64,000 nt of DNA, taken from Candidatus Lambdaproteobacteria bacterium. Lineage in GTDB: Bacteria > SAR324 > JACQKK01. Numbering within the stretch: the first letter of the stretch is position 1; the number at the start of each line of letters is the position of its first letter. Positions 1-7,726 of this stretch are shown here, piece after piece. Where the stretch lies: assembly GCA_016204605.1 (NCBI GenBank), contig JACQKK010000032.1:1-64000 (forward strand). Reading direction: 5' to 3'. A program made the position numbers and the translations under genes. The notes under the pieces are model-generated. The model searched no databases. It was not told where the DNA came from and was given only the letters and a program-made list of their open reading frames with translations.

Positions 1-1
1 C

Positions 2-796
2 GCCCATCGGTATCTGGCCGGCTGGTGCGCGCGGGTGGCCGGCGAGATCGTGGCGGCCGGGGTGGACGACCTGCTGGCCCTGCCCCTCTATCCCCACTAC
101 AGCTACGCCACCACGGGCTCAGCGCTGCAGCAGCTCGCCGCGGCCCTGCGCGCTGCCGGATTCGCGGGGCGGCTGAGCGCCCTGCGCTCGTACCCCGATG
201 CGCCGGGCTATCTCGACGCCATGGCGGAGCGGCTGCGGGCCACGCTGAGCGCGGCGGCGCCGCAGCCCGCCGCGACCGTGATCCTGTGCTCGGCCCACGG
301 CCTGCCGGCGGTCTATGTCGAGCGGGGCGACCCCTACCGGCTGGAGCTGTACCGCACGCTGGAGGCGCTGCGCGGCCGTTTCCCCGGCTGGCGCTTCGCG
401 CTTTCGTTCCAGAGCCGGGTGGGTCCCGCCGAGTGGCTGCGCCCGTACACCGACGAGATGCTCAAGGAGCTGGCAGGGCAGGCCACCCGCACGGTGGTGT
501 TCGTGCCGCTGAGCTTCGTCAACGACCACCTGGAGACCCTGTACGAGGTGGAGCGGCTGTACTTCCCGATGTGCCGGGAACTCGGGATGACCCCCCACCG
601 CGTGGCCGCGATCGAGCATCATCCCGCGTTCATCGAGACCCTGGCCGCCTACGCCCGCGCCTGGGACGCGGGGCGGGCCGGCGTGCCCGCCGCCGAGTTG
701 CTGCCCCCGGATCAGCACTGGCGGCGCGTGGGGCGCTGGAGCTGGCTGGCCTGGGCGCTCGCCCTGCTGGGCGTGCTCTGGCTGGCCTTCTGCTGA
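2..796 (+). CDS. hemH: Ferrochelatase, C-terminal part (5' end outside window)
   Basis: Ferrochelatase inserts Fe2+ into protoporphyrin IX, the last step of heme synthesis. The frame is open from base 2, so the N-terminus lies outside the window; 264 residues are visible. Hallmarks are PLYPHYSYATTGS near the start, SAHGLP with the family's conserved His, SFQSRVGPAEWLRPYTDE, and VPLSFVNDHLETLYE, whose Glu is part of the active site. The last ~25 residues form a hydrophobic tail (WSWLAWALALLGVLWLAFC), a likely single membrane anchor beyond the usual enzyme core. The GTG at 35 is an internal codon, not the start. Family assignment is firm; the tail's role is inferred. Confidence 0.95.
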   Translation, partial: AHRYLAGWCARVAGEIVAAGVDDLLALPLYPHYSYATTGSALQQLAAALRAAGFAGRLSALRSYPDAPGYLDAMAERLRATLSAAAPQPAATVILCSAHGLPAVYVERGDPYRLELYRTLEALRGRFPGWRFALSFQSRVGPAEWLRPYTDEMLKELAGQATRTVVFVPLSFVNDHLETLYEVERLYFPMCRELGMTPHRVAAIEHHPAFIETLAAYARAWDAGRAGVPAAELLPPDQHWRRVGRWSWLAWALALLGVLWLAFC

Positions 797-932
797 GCCT
801 GGCGCGGCACCCTGGCGCCGAGCCGTCCGCGCCCTAGCTCCAGGCGGCCTGCTGGATGCGCCGTGCTGGATGCGCATTGCTGGATGCGCCGGGCGCCGGC
901 GCGCACAACCCCGATCGGACGGAATCGCGACC

Positions 933-1415
933 ATGCGCTACTGGCTGATGAAGACGGAGCCCGACGTGTTCTCCATCGACGACCTGATGCGGGCGCCCGG
1001 CCGCACCTCCGCCTGGGAGGGCGTGCGCAACTATCAGGCCCGCAACTTCATGCGCGATGGGATGAAGAAGGGCGATCGCGTGCTGTTCTACCACAGCAGC
1101 ACCGACCCCACGGCGGTCGCCGGCACCGCACGCGTTTCGCGCGAGGCCTACCCCGACGCCACCGCCTGGCAGCCGGGCCACGAGTATTTCGACCGGCGCA
1201 GCACGCCGGAGCAGCCGGTGTGGATGATGGTGGACGTGACCTTCGTGGAGAAGTTCCCCGTGCCGGTGACGCTGGCAGAGTTGCGCACCCTGCCCGAGCT
1301 GCGGGAGATGATGCTGCTGCGCAAGGGCATGCGCCTCTCCATCCAGCCGGTCACCGCGGCGGAGTTCAAGGCGGTACTCGCCCGCGCGCGGCGGCTGGCG
1401 AAGGCTGCCCGCTGA
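933..1415 (+). CDS. EVE domain-containing protein
   Basis: A 160-residue protein made almost entirely of one EVE domain, a PUA-like fold. It opens with MRYWLMKTEPDVFSIDDL, followed by WEGVRNYQARNFMRD and GDRVLFYHSS, the standard order of the family's conserved blocks. EVE proteins are thought to bind modified bases in nucleic acids, and stand-alone bacterial members have no settled substrate. The ATG at 933 is chosen because the family begins at this MRYW block; the frame extends upstream with no homology. It sits 34 bp before the MobA gene and may be co-transcribed with it. Confidence 0.9.
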   Translation: MRYWLMKTEPDVFSIDDLMRAPGRTSAWEGVRNYQARNFMRDGMKKGDRVLFYHSSTDPTAVAGTARVSREAYPDATAWQPGHEYFDRRSTPEQPVWMMVDVTFVEKFPVPVTLAELRTLPELREMMLLRKGMRLSIQPVTAAEFKAVLARARRLAKAAR

Positions 1416-1449
1416 GCCGCCGCCGCTCTCACCCCATCCGGAGGCGCCC

Positions 1450-2379
1450 GTGACCCCGCAGACGCCCGTGACGGAGCTGCCCGCCAGGCTGCCCGCCACC
1501 GCCGGCCTGATCCTGGCCGGGGGGCGCTCGAGCCGCATGGGGGTGGACAAGGCCGCGCTGCGCTTCGGCGGCGAGCCCCTGCTGCTGCGGGTGCTGGCCC
1601 GGCTGCGCCAGGTGGCCGCGCCGGTGGTCGTCGCCCTGGCGCCCGGCCAGGTGCCCCCGGCGCTGCCTCTGGACGTGATCGCCGTGCGCGATCCCGAGCA
1701 GGGGCGCGGGCCGCTCTGGGGCATGCTGGCAGGGTTTCGCGCCCTGCAGGGGCGGGCCCGGCGGGTGCTGCTGATGCCCGTGGACCTCCCCTTCTTCACG
1801 CCGCCCTGGATGGTGCGCCTGGTGGGCGGCCTGGAGGGCGTTTCGGCCTGCCTCTACAGCAGCGAGGGTTTCGTCAATGCGCTCACGGCCGCCTACGACC
1901 TGGCGCTGCTCCCCGAGCTGGAGCGGCTGGTGGCGGAGGGCAGGCAGCGGCCCATCGCCCTCAGCGAGGGGCGGCCCCGGCACGTGCTCGCCATCGAGGA
2001 GCTTTGGCACCCGGCGCTGGGCGCGCCGCCGCTGATGGACATGGACACCCCCGAAGCCTACCGCGAGGCGCTGGCGCTGGAAGGGATCGGCGCGCCGCGT
2101 GCCCCGGCCATCCTGCTGACGCTGCGCCTGGAGGCGCCCCTGCCGGGGCTGGGCGCATCGCCCGCGGTGCCTCTGCGCGCGGCGACGCCCGCGGCCGCGG
2201 TGGCAGCCGCCTGGCGGCTGTTTCCGGAGCTGGAGGCGCGCTTCCGGGAGCGGGGCGGCTGGTCCTGCGTGCGACGGGGACCGCCCGGGTCGCGGCAGGC
2301 CGGTCAGCCCTCCATTGACCCCGACGCGCCCCTGCGCGACGGTGAAGCGGTCACGATCGTCCTGGCCGGACGGTCGTGA
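1450..2379 (+). CDS. mobA: Molybdenum cofactor guanylyltransferase (MobA) with MoaD-like C-terminal domain
   Basis: MobA attaches GMP to molybdopterin to make the guanine-dinucleotide cofactor used by the FDH-type enzymes at the other end of this window. Residues ~17-215 carry the nucleotidyltransferase signature LILAGGRSSRMGVDKA, the metal-binding MPVDLPF, and the MDMDTPEAYREAL terminal block. Residues ~220-309 are extra: a beta-grasp-like stretch ending LRDGEAVTIVLAGRS. This resembles the end of MoaD (L-x-DGDEVAxxPP-x-GG) but lacks the terminal Gly-Gly that MoaD needs for thiocarboxylation. The start is GTG with CGGAGG upstream. MobA is certain from motifs; the MoaD-like reading of the tail is inference. 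Confidence 0.88.
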   Translation: MTPQTPVTELPARLPATAGLILAGGRSSRMGVDKAALRFGGEPLLLRVLARLRQVAAPVVVALAPGQVPPALPLDVIAVRDPEQGRGPLWGMLAGFRALQGRARRVLLMPVDLPFFTPPWMVRLVGGLEGVSACLYSSEGFVNALTAAYDLALLPELERLVAEGRQRPIALSEGRPRHVLAIEELWHPALGAPPLMDMDTPEAYREALALEGIGAPRAPAILLTLRLEAPLPGLGASPAVPLRAATPAAAVAAAWRLFPELEARFRERGGWSCVRRGPPGSRQAGQPSIDPDAPLRDGEAVTIVLAGRS

Positions 2380-2552
2380 GGAGTGGCAGACGGCAGAGGT
2401 CTTTCCCGGGGCCGTCGCCTTCGACGATCTGAATGACGGTCGCGGATTCTCCGAACGCGGCGCGACCGGCGCCGATGGCGGGACAAATCGCCCCACGCCT
2501 CGGGCCGGTCACGCCGAGAGGGCTTCCCGCAACCAGATGTGACTGGAATCCC

Positions 2553-3857
2553 ATGCGAAACCGTTGGCTGCGCCGTGTCTGTTGCGTTCTCGCTCCCATC
2601 GTCGCCGTTCGCCCCGGGCCGCCGAGGCCGTGGGCGGCGCTGCTTCTCGCCGTCGCGCTCGCGGCCTGCGCGGGGCGGGGGTCGCTCGAACGCGTGGGCG
2701 GCGGCCTCGCGGCCGAGGAGGCGAACCGGCTCTCGCTGATCGTGGCCCAGACCCGGGCGCAGTTCCCGGAGCTTTCGGCGGTAGGGCTGGCGTACACGCC
2801 CCGGCCGGCGCCCCGGCAGGCTCCCGGGGCGCCGGAGCTGGTGCTGCGCGGCGGCGGCACCAGCATCTCCCCCGGCGTGCAGGTGGAGCCCGGCTCGAGC
2901 GCCCAGGTGGCGCTGTACCTGCGCAAGCCGGGCTACGCGGAGGGCTACGCCGAGGTGGCGGTCGATGGCCGGCCGGCGCGGGCGTGGCGCATCGTCGCGT
3001 TCGATCAGCGCGGCCACCCCGACAAGTCCTTCGAGTTCCTATACGCCCTGGCGGATCCCGATGGCACGCTGCACTACCTGGCGGTGGTGGGCGGCCTCTA
3101 CCGGCAGGCGGAGGCCGAGGCGCTCGGCATCGAGGCCACGCTGGTCGATCCGGGGCCGGCGGCGCAACTGGATGACTGGAAGCGCGCCTTCCGGATCGAC
3201 TTCGGCAAGCGCTTCCCCGCGGTGCCCGTGTACCACGGCCTCGTGGAGGAAGCCGTCGCGCGGTTTCGCGACCTCGACCGCGACGTGCCGGCGCTCGAGG
3301 GGCTCCGGCAACCGATCGCCGAGGGCGACGACCGGCTCCGGCGGCTCAGGGAAGCGCCGCTGGCCGAAGGCGAAACCCAGGCCGCCCGCGACGCCGCCAC
3401 GGCCGAGGCGGCCGCCCGCGTGGCGGGGTTCAGGGAGCAACTTGCCGCCGGGGTCGCCGCTGCCGAGACGACCTTCCTGGGCTACTACGCGTTGCGCGCG
3501 AAGCTGGATGCCGAATACGCCGCGTTCCACGAAACCAACCACTACCGTTGGCTGAGCGCCGAACGGCAGCAGGGGTTTTACGACCACTGGAAGCAGGTGG
3601 AGCTGCACCACCCCGCCATCGACGAGCTGGTGGGCCGGTTTCTTCCTTATCTCAAGGACGCGGCGAAGCTGCTCGCTGCCCGCTCACAGGCGATGGAGCT
3701 GATCCGTCGCAACGACAACTGGGACAAGGACCCGAGCCGGCCCACGCCGGCGCGCCCTTCCGCCGAGACCGCGCCTGTCCCGGCGCCCGCCCCGGTCTCG
3801 CCCGCCGCAGTGCCCCCGGCGCCGCAGCCTCCCGGGCCGCCGCCCCCCGCCCCCTGA
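2553..3857 (+). CDS. Lipoprotein of unknown function with proline-rich C-terminus
   Basis: A 434-residue protein starting at ATG 2553. A long basic N-region (MRNRWLRR...) is followed by a hydrophobic stretch and the lipobox LAAC, so it is probably lipid-anchored after signal peptidase II cleavage. The body (residues ~45-390) has a beta-rich first half, then a helical, charged second half with a Trp/Tyr-rich block around HETNHYRWLSAERQQGFYDHW. The last ~45 residues are nearly pure Pro/Ala, a likely peptidoglycan-spanning linker or low-complexity tail. I do not recognise the family. It stands alone between mobA and the Hsp20 genes. An upstream extension of the frame to 2433 exists but would bury the signal peptide. 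Confidence 0.75.
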   Translation: MRNRWLRRVCCVLAPIVAVRPGPPRPWAALLLAVALAACAGRGSLERVGGGLAAEEANRLSLIVAQTRAQFPELSAVGLAYTPRPAPRQAPGAPELVLRGGGTSISPGVQVEPGSSAQVALYLRKPGYAEGYAEVAVDGRPARAWRIVAFDQRGHPDKSFEFLYALADPDGTLHYLAVVGGLYRQAEAEALGIEATLVDPGPAAQLDDWKRAFRIDFGKRFPAVPVYHGLVEEAVARFRDLDRDVPALEGLRQPIAEGDDRLRRLREAPLAEGETQAARDAATAEAAARVAGFREQLAAGVAAAETTFLGYYALRAKLDAEYAAFHETNHYRWLSAERQQGFYDHWKQVELHHPAIDELVGRFLPYLKDAAKLLAARSQAMELIRRNDNWDKDPSRPTPARPSAETAPVPAPAPVSPAAVPPAPQPPGPPPPAP

Positions 3858-4047
3858 GCCGTCCCGAGCTGCATCGCCGCGCGGCTCTGCGGGGGCCGGG
3901 ACAAATCGGCTGTCGCCGGTGGGCTTCAGGTCATTCCGCCCCGACCCTGGGGGCAATCTGACGCATCGGCCGCACAGTCGCATCTGCGCCCGCTTTGCAC
4001 CGGATTTCCAAGCACGCAGGAAGGCCGCATCGTGTCTCAGGGCCCCT

Positions 4048-4063
4048 TGGCAAGGCTCTTGCT
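4048..4063 (+). promoter_or_regulatory. Sigma-54 (-24/-12) promoter for the Hsp20 genes
   Basis: The sequence TGGCAAG-GCTC-TTGCT matches the RpoN consensus TGGCACG-N4-TTGCW at all but one position, with exactly 10 bp between the invariant GG and GC. It lies about 155 bp upstream of the first Hsp20 start in an otherwise empty 360-bp gap (3858-4217). No activator site was recognised upstream. E. coli ibpB also has a sigma-54 promoter, so RpoN control of small heat-shock proteins has precedent. Confidence 0.65.
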
Positions 4064-4217
4064 GCGGAGTGAAATGGTGACTGAACGGAGATTTCGACGA
4101 GGCGAGTGTCCGAATCGCGTTTGGCCGGAGTCGGGCGTTGGGCACGATCCGGGGCGGGCCTTCCGCCTGAACCGGGCGAGCATCCGGCCACTCTACGGGT
4201 AAGGAAGGAGCAGGGCC

Positions 4218-4715
4218 ATGGCGAGCAAAGACAGCAAGCCGGCGGAATCGACCGATCCGCGAGGGAGCGAGCCGCCGATGGTGCAGTTCCAGAAACGCAT
4301 GGGGGAGCTGTTCGACGAGTTTTTCAGGGGGCGGGATTTCTCCGCCTGGCCCGTCTGGGGTCGGGAGCCGATGGCGCTCGGCTCCTTCAGCCCACGCATG
4401 GACGTCAGCGAGGATGACAAAGCCGTGACGGTGACGCTGGAGCTGCCGGGGCTGGAGGAAAAGGAGCTCGAGGTCGCCCTCACCGATGATGCCCTGACGA
4501 TCAAGGGCGAAAAGAAGGAGGAACGGGAACAGACGGGCAAGGATTTCATCCGCCGCGAGCGCTCCTACGGGAGCTTTACCCGCGTCGTCACGCTGGATGC
4601 GGCGATCGAGCATGCGGAGGTGAAGGCAGCCTTCAAGAACGGGGTATTGACGGTACGCTTGCCGATGAGCCGCGCGGCCCAGAAATCCGTGCGGCGCATT
4701 CCGATTCAGGGTTGA
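4218..4715 (+). CDS. Small heat-shock protein, Hsp20 family (first of pair)
   Basis: A 165-residue ATP-independent holdase chaperone. The alpha-crystallin domain spans roughly residues 58-160: it begins at PRMDVSEDDKAVTVTLELPG, includes LTIKGEKKEE and the RRERSYGSFTRVVTL block, and ends with KNGVLTVRLPMS, followed by the short IPIQ C-terminal motif (I-x-I type) used in oligomer assembly. The N-terminal arm is charged. A strong ribosome site AAGGAAGGAG lies just upstream of ATG 4218. It is followed after 101 bp by a second Hsp20 gene, and both probably respond to the sigma-54-type promoter upstream. Confidence 0.95.
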   Translation: MASKDSKPAESTDPRGSEPPMVQFQKRMGELFDEFFRGRDFSAWPVWGREPMALGSFSPRMDVSEDDKAVTVTLELPGLEEKELEVALTDDALTIKGEKKEEREQTGKDFIRRERSYGSFTRVVTLDAAIEHAEVKAAFKNGVLTVRLPMSRAAQKSVRRIPIQG

Positions 4716-4816
4716 GGCGGCCCTGACCGGCACGATCGGTCCGGCGCGCCTGTTCATCGAACGCAGGCATCCCGCAGCACTCACTTTCACCCACCGTTGG
4801 CGCGAGGAGCAATATC

Positions 4817-5314
4817 ATGAACCACAAGGAGCTGGGGAGCCCGCCGAACGGGGACAGGGGGGTACGCCCGGAATTCAACCACCCGATGTACCGCCTGGAG
4901 AAGGAGCTGTCGGAGGTGATGCAAGGCTTCTTCAGCCGTTGGGACGTGCCGTTGTTCGATACGGAGGAGAAGGTCGTGGAGGGGTTTCATCCCCGGATGG
5001 ACATTTCAGAGGATGTCACGGCGCTCTACGTCGCCGTGGAATTGCCGGGCTTGGCCGATGACGAGTTCGAGGTGTCCCTCGGCGACCAGACATTGACGAT
5101 CGCCGGCGAAAAGAAACGCCGCAGCGCCCCGGTCGAGCGCCAGCTCCACCGCCGGGAACGGGCGTTCGGCTCGTTCCGGCGGGTGATTCCGCTGCGGGAC
5201 GATGTGGAGCTCGAAGGCATCCGGGCCGCGTACGAGAACGGCCTGCTGGAGATCGTGTTGCCGCGTCGCCGCGGCGCTCCGAAACCCGCGCAGCACATTC
5301 CCGTCCGCCGCTGA
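4817..5314 (+). CDS. Small heat-shock protein, Hsp20 family (second of pair)
   Basis: A 165-residue Hsp20, clearly paralogous to the preceding gene and of equal length. The alpha-crystallin domain runs from ~residue 58 (PRMDISEDVTALYVAVELPG) through LTIAGEKKRR, RRERAFGSFRRVIPL and ENGLLEIVLPRR, ending with HIPVRR, an I-x-V type C-terminal motif. It has its own ribosome site (GAGGAG at about 4804). The N-terminal arms of the two proteins differ much more than the core domains, so they may form hetero-oligomers as IbpA/IbpB do (inference). A GC-rich stem-loop follows the stop. Confidence 0.95.
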   Translation: MNHKELGSPPNGDRGVRPEFNHPMYRLEKELSEVMQGFFSRWDVPLFDTEEKVVEGFHPRMDISEDVTALYVAVELPGLADDEFEVSLGDQTLTIAGEKKRRSAPVERQLHRRERAFGSFRRVIPLRDDVELEGIRAAYENGLLEIVLPRRRGAPKPAQHIPVRR

Positions 5315-5321
5315 ATCGCCG

Positions 5322-5340
5322 GCGGGCCGTGCCGGCCCGC
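5322..5340 (+). terminator. GC-rich stem-loop after the Hsp20 pair
   Basis: A perfect 8-bp inverted repeat GCGGGCCG / CGGCCCGC with a 3-nt loop starts 8 nt after the second Hsp20 stop. No clear T-run follows, so it may only stabilise the mRNA end. Confidence 0.4.
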
Positions 5341-6000
5341 GCGTCCCGGGGGAGTGACCCTCCGTATCACCGCATCCGCGCGCCGAGGTGCTCCCACCCC
5401 GGCGCCGGTCGTCGCTGCGCAATTCCAAGTCGAGACTTCTGAAGAAAGCCCCCTTGTGGGACTTGCGGGCCGGTCGGCGGTTCCGGGCACCCTCCCGCTC
5501 CCCCGGGAGAGGGAGGGCCGGGGAGGGTGAGGTCGCCGGCCCAGGCGCCGGCAATCGGCCGGTGTTCGCCGGGGGCACTCCCGCGGCATGGGGTCCGACC
5601 TTCGCCGTTGACATCGCGCCCAATCTGTCGAAATGTTCCCCCACGTTGCCGGTGCAGCACATCCCGCGCCGCGGCTGGAGTCCGGCCCAGGGCTGGCCGG
5701 TGCTGTCGCGGAATCGGCGCCGGAGGGGGTGAACGCGGTGCGGCGCCGCATGCGCGGCTCCGGCGTGGCCTCCGCCGCGCACGCCCTCGGGCGGCGGTGC
5801 ACCGCCGCCGTCCGATCGCGGGCCCGGCACGGCGAACCGACGCGCGAGCGGGAGCTCCAGGGTGGAGGCGCGCAGGAGCGCGCCGTCCGCCGCTGCATGA
5901 GGGAAGTCGGGCTCCACGCGCGAGCCGAAGCCGGGGAGATCGAGCCGCGGCGCTCCCTGGGGATCACCCGCGGTGCTTCATTGAGCGAAGGATATCGAGC
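5341..6000. other. Long gene-free stretch upstream of the first solute-binding protein gene
   Basis: About 660 bp without a convincing gene. A palindromic dispersed repeat lies at 5489-5533. The remainder has open frames on both strands, but their translations are Arg/Ala/Gly/Pro-rich with no recognisable motif, as expected from GC-driven absence of stops. An AAGGA ribosome site at ~5988 belongs to the gene starting at 6001. A decayed gene cannot be excluded. Confidence 0.4.
5489..5533. repeat. Dispersed palindromic repeat (CACCCTCCC...GGGAGGGTG type)
   Basis: CACCCTCCC at 5489-5497 pairs with GGGAGGGTG at 5521-5529 around an inner CTCCC/GGGAG stem. The same design recurs in intergenic gaps near 7.6, 16.1, 31.6, 35.7, 41.0 and 41.3 kb. 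Confidence 0.6.
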
Positions 6001-7602
6001 ATGCTGAATACAAGTCGAAGGTCGCTGTGGGCCGGTTGTGCCCTGCTGGCGCTGTGGGTGGCGTTCCTGCCGCAGACCGGCCAGGCGCAGAAGTACGGCG
6101 GCGTGCTGCGCATGCTGCTCCGGGACCCGCCGCCGGATCTCTCTCTCCACGAGACGGCCACGACCGACACCGTGGTCGCGGCCTCGCCCCTCTATAACAA
6201 TCTGATCAAGTACGACTACTTCCAGCCGGTGGAAAGCCCCGCCACGCTCCGGCCGGATCTGGCCGAGAGCTGGCGCTGGAGCAGCGACGGCAGGGCGCTG
6301 ACCTTCAAGCTGCACCCGGGGGTGAAATGGCACGACGGCAAGCCGTTCGGCGCCCAGGACGTCAAGCACACCTGGGACGTGGTGCGGGGCGCCGTGCGGG
6401 GCGGACTCAAGCTCAACCCCCGCAAGACCTGGTACCAGAACGTCCAGGAGATCGAGACCAACGGCGACCGGGAGGTGACGTTCCGCCTCAAGCGCCCGCA
6501 GCCTTCGCTGCTGTCGATGTTCGCCTCCGGCAACTCGGCGGTCTATCCGGCCCATATCTCCCCTGCGGATTTGCGCGGCAAGCCGGTGGGCACGGGACCG
6601 TTCCGGCTGAAGACGTGGATCCGCGACCAGCGGATCACCCAGGAGCGGAACGCGGACTACTTCGTCAAGGGGCGTCCCTACCTGGACGGGGTGGACTTCA
6701 TCGTAATCCGGGGGGTTGCCTCGCAGACCGCGGCGATGATCGCGAATCAGGTGGACGCTGCGCCGCCGGTGTACACCGTCAAGCCCATCATGGAGCAGCT
6801 CAAGGCCGCCAACGTGGGGATCGTCTTCGCCGAACGCGTGACGAATGGCACGCAGAACATCATCGTCAACACCAAGAAGCCGCCCTTCAACAACCTGCGC
6901 CTGCGCCAGGCGGTGAACCTGGCCCTGGACCGCAACAGCCTGATCAAGACCGTATACAAGGGCGGGGCGGTGCGCGGGTCGGCCATGATCCCGCAACCCC
7001 ACGGACACTGGGGCCTGACGGACGAGCAGCTCGATAGCCTGCCCGGCTATGGGGACGCCCAGAAGAACAAGGCCGAGGCGCGCAGGATCCTGGCCGAAGA
7101 AGGCTACGGCCCGAACAATCCGCTCAGGATCGTCGTGTCCACCCGCTCCGTGCAGGCCTACATCGAATCGGCCAACTGGATGCTCGGGGAGATGAAGCAG
7201 GTCGGCATCGAGACCACACTCGAGCAGGTGGAGCTGGGAAACTGGTACGGCAAGGTGGCCCGCCGCGATTTCCTGATCGGCAGCAACCAGACGGCCGTGA
7301 CCATCGACGACCCCGACGCCCAGTTCTACGAGAACTTCACCTGCGGCTCCACGCGCAACTACTCCGACTACTGCAACCCGGAGATGGAGAAGAAGTACGC
7401 GGCACAGTCCATGGAAACCGACGACGCCAAGCGCGTCGAGATGGTGCACGAGATCGACATGCAGCTCCAGCGGGAGGTGGCGCGGCCTTACCTCGCGTAC
7501 CGCCTCAACTACTACGCCCACTATCCCTACGTGAAGAACTGGATCCCCCACGTCAGCTCGTACAACAGCTGGCGCTTCCAGGAGGTCTGGCTCGACAAGT
7601 AA
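6001..7602 (+). CDS. ABC transporter substrate-binding protein, family 5 (first paralog)
   Basis: A 533-residue periplasmic binding protein of the peptide/nickel/opine family (SBP_bac_5). The signal peptide (residues 1-30, hydrophobic core CALLALWVAFLP, ending AQA) is followed by KYGGVLRM. Family blocks include LRPDLAESWRWSSDGRALTF, HPGVKWHDGKPF with the D-V-K-x-T-W helix, GTGPFRLKTW, and FNNLRLRQAVNLALDR. ATG 6001 has AAGGA upstream; the frame is open further upstream but has no homology there. No permease follows directly. The only permease/ATPase set is at 24.9-29.2 kb beside a second, related binding protein, so both proteins may feed one transporter. Neighbouring genes (selenoprotein, ~355-aa family) suggest a dedicated substrate, identity unknown. 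Confidence 0.93.
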   Translation: MLNTSRRSLWAGCALLALWVAFLPQTGQAQKYGGVLRMLLRDPPPDLSLHETATTDTVVAASPLYNNLIKYDYFQPVESPATLRPDLAESWRWSSDGRALTFKLHPGVKWHDGKPFGAQDVKHTWDVVRGAVRGGLKLNPRKTWYQNVQEIETNGDREVTFRLKRPQPSLLSMFASGNSAVYPAHISPADLRGKPVGTGPFRLKTWIRDQRITQERNADYFVKGRPYLDGVDFIVIRGVASQTAAMIANQVDAAPPVYTVKPIMEQLKAANVGIVFAERVTNGTQNIIVNTKKPPFNNLRLRQAVNLALDRNSLIKTVYKGGAVRGSAMIPQPHGHWGLTDEQLDSLPGYGDAQKNKAEARRILAEEGYGPNNPLRIVVSTRSVQAYIESANWMLGEMKQVGIETTLEQVELGNWYGKVARRDFLIGSNQTAVTIDDPDAQFYENFTCGSTRNYSDYCNPEMEKKYAAQSMETDDAKRVEMVHEIDMQLQREVARPYLAYRLNYYAHYPYVKNWIPHVSSYNSWRFQEVWLDK

Positions 7603-7628
7603 CCGCCTGCCCCGCGCTGCGCCCGCTG

Positions 7629-7688
7629 TCCCCACACTGCCCTGCGGGCACCCCTCCCCACCAGAGGGGGAGGGGAAGGGGGAGAGGA
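7629..7688. repeat. Dispersed palindromic repeat
   Basis: A GTCCCCAC...GGGCACCCCTCCCCAC...GGGGAGGGGA...GGGGGAGAGGA element, a close match to the unit at 41012-41073, including the outer arms. It sits between a binding-protein gene and the selenoprotein gene and could fold as a strong hairpin in the message. Confidence 0.6.
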
Positions 7689-7726
7689 CGCGCGGGGCGG
7701 CACCACCGTTTGGGAAGGAGCATTCC

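Noticed and set aside
5633-6007. 124-codon open frame before the first binding-protein gene
   Set aside because: No motif, no clear ribosome site, overlaps the next gene's start and has noise-like composition.
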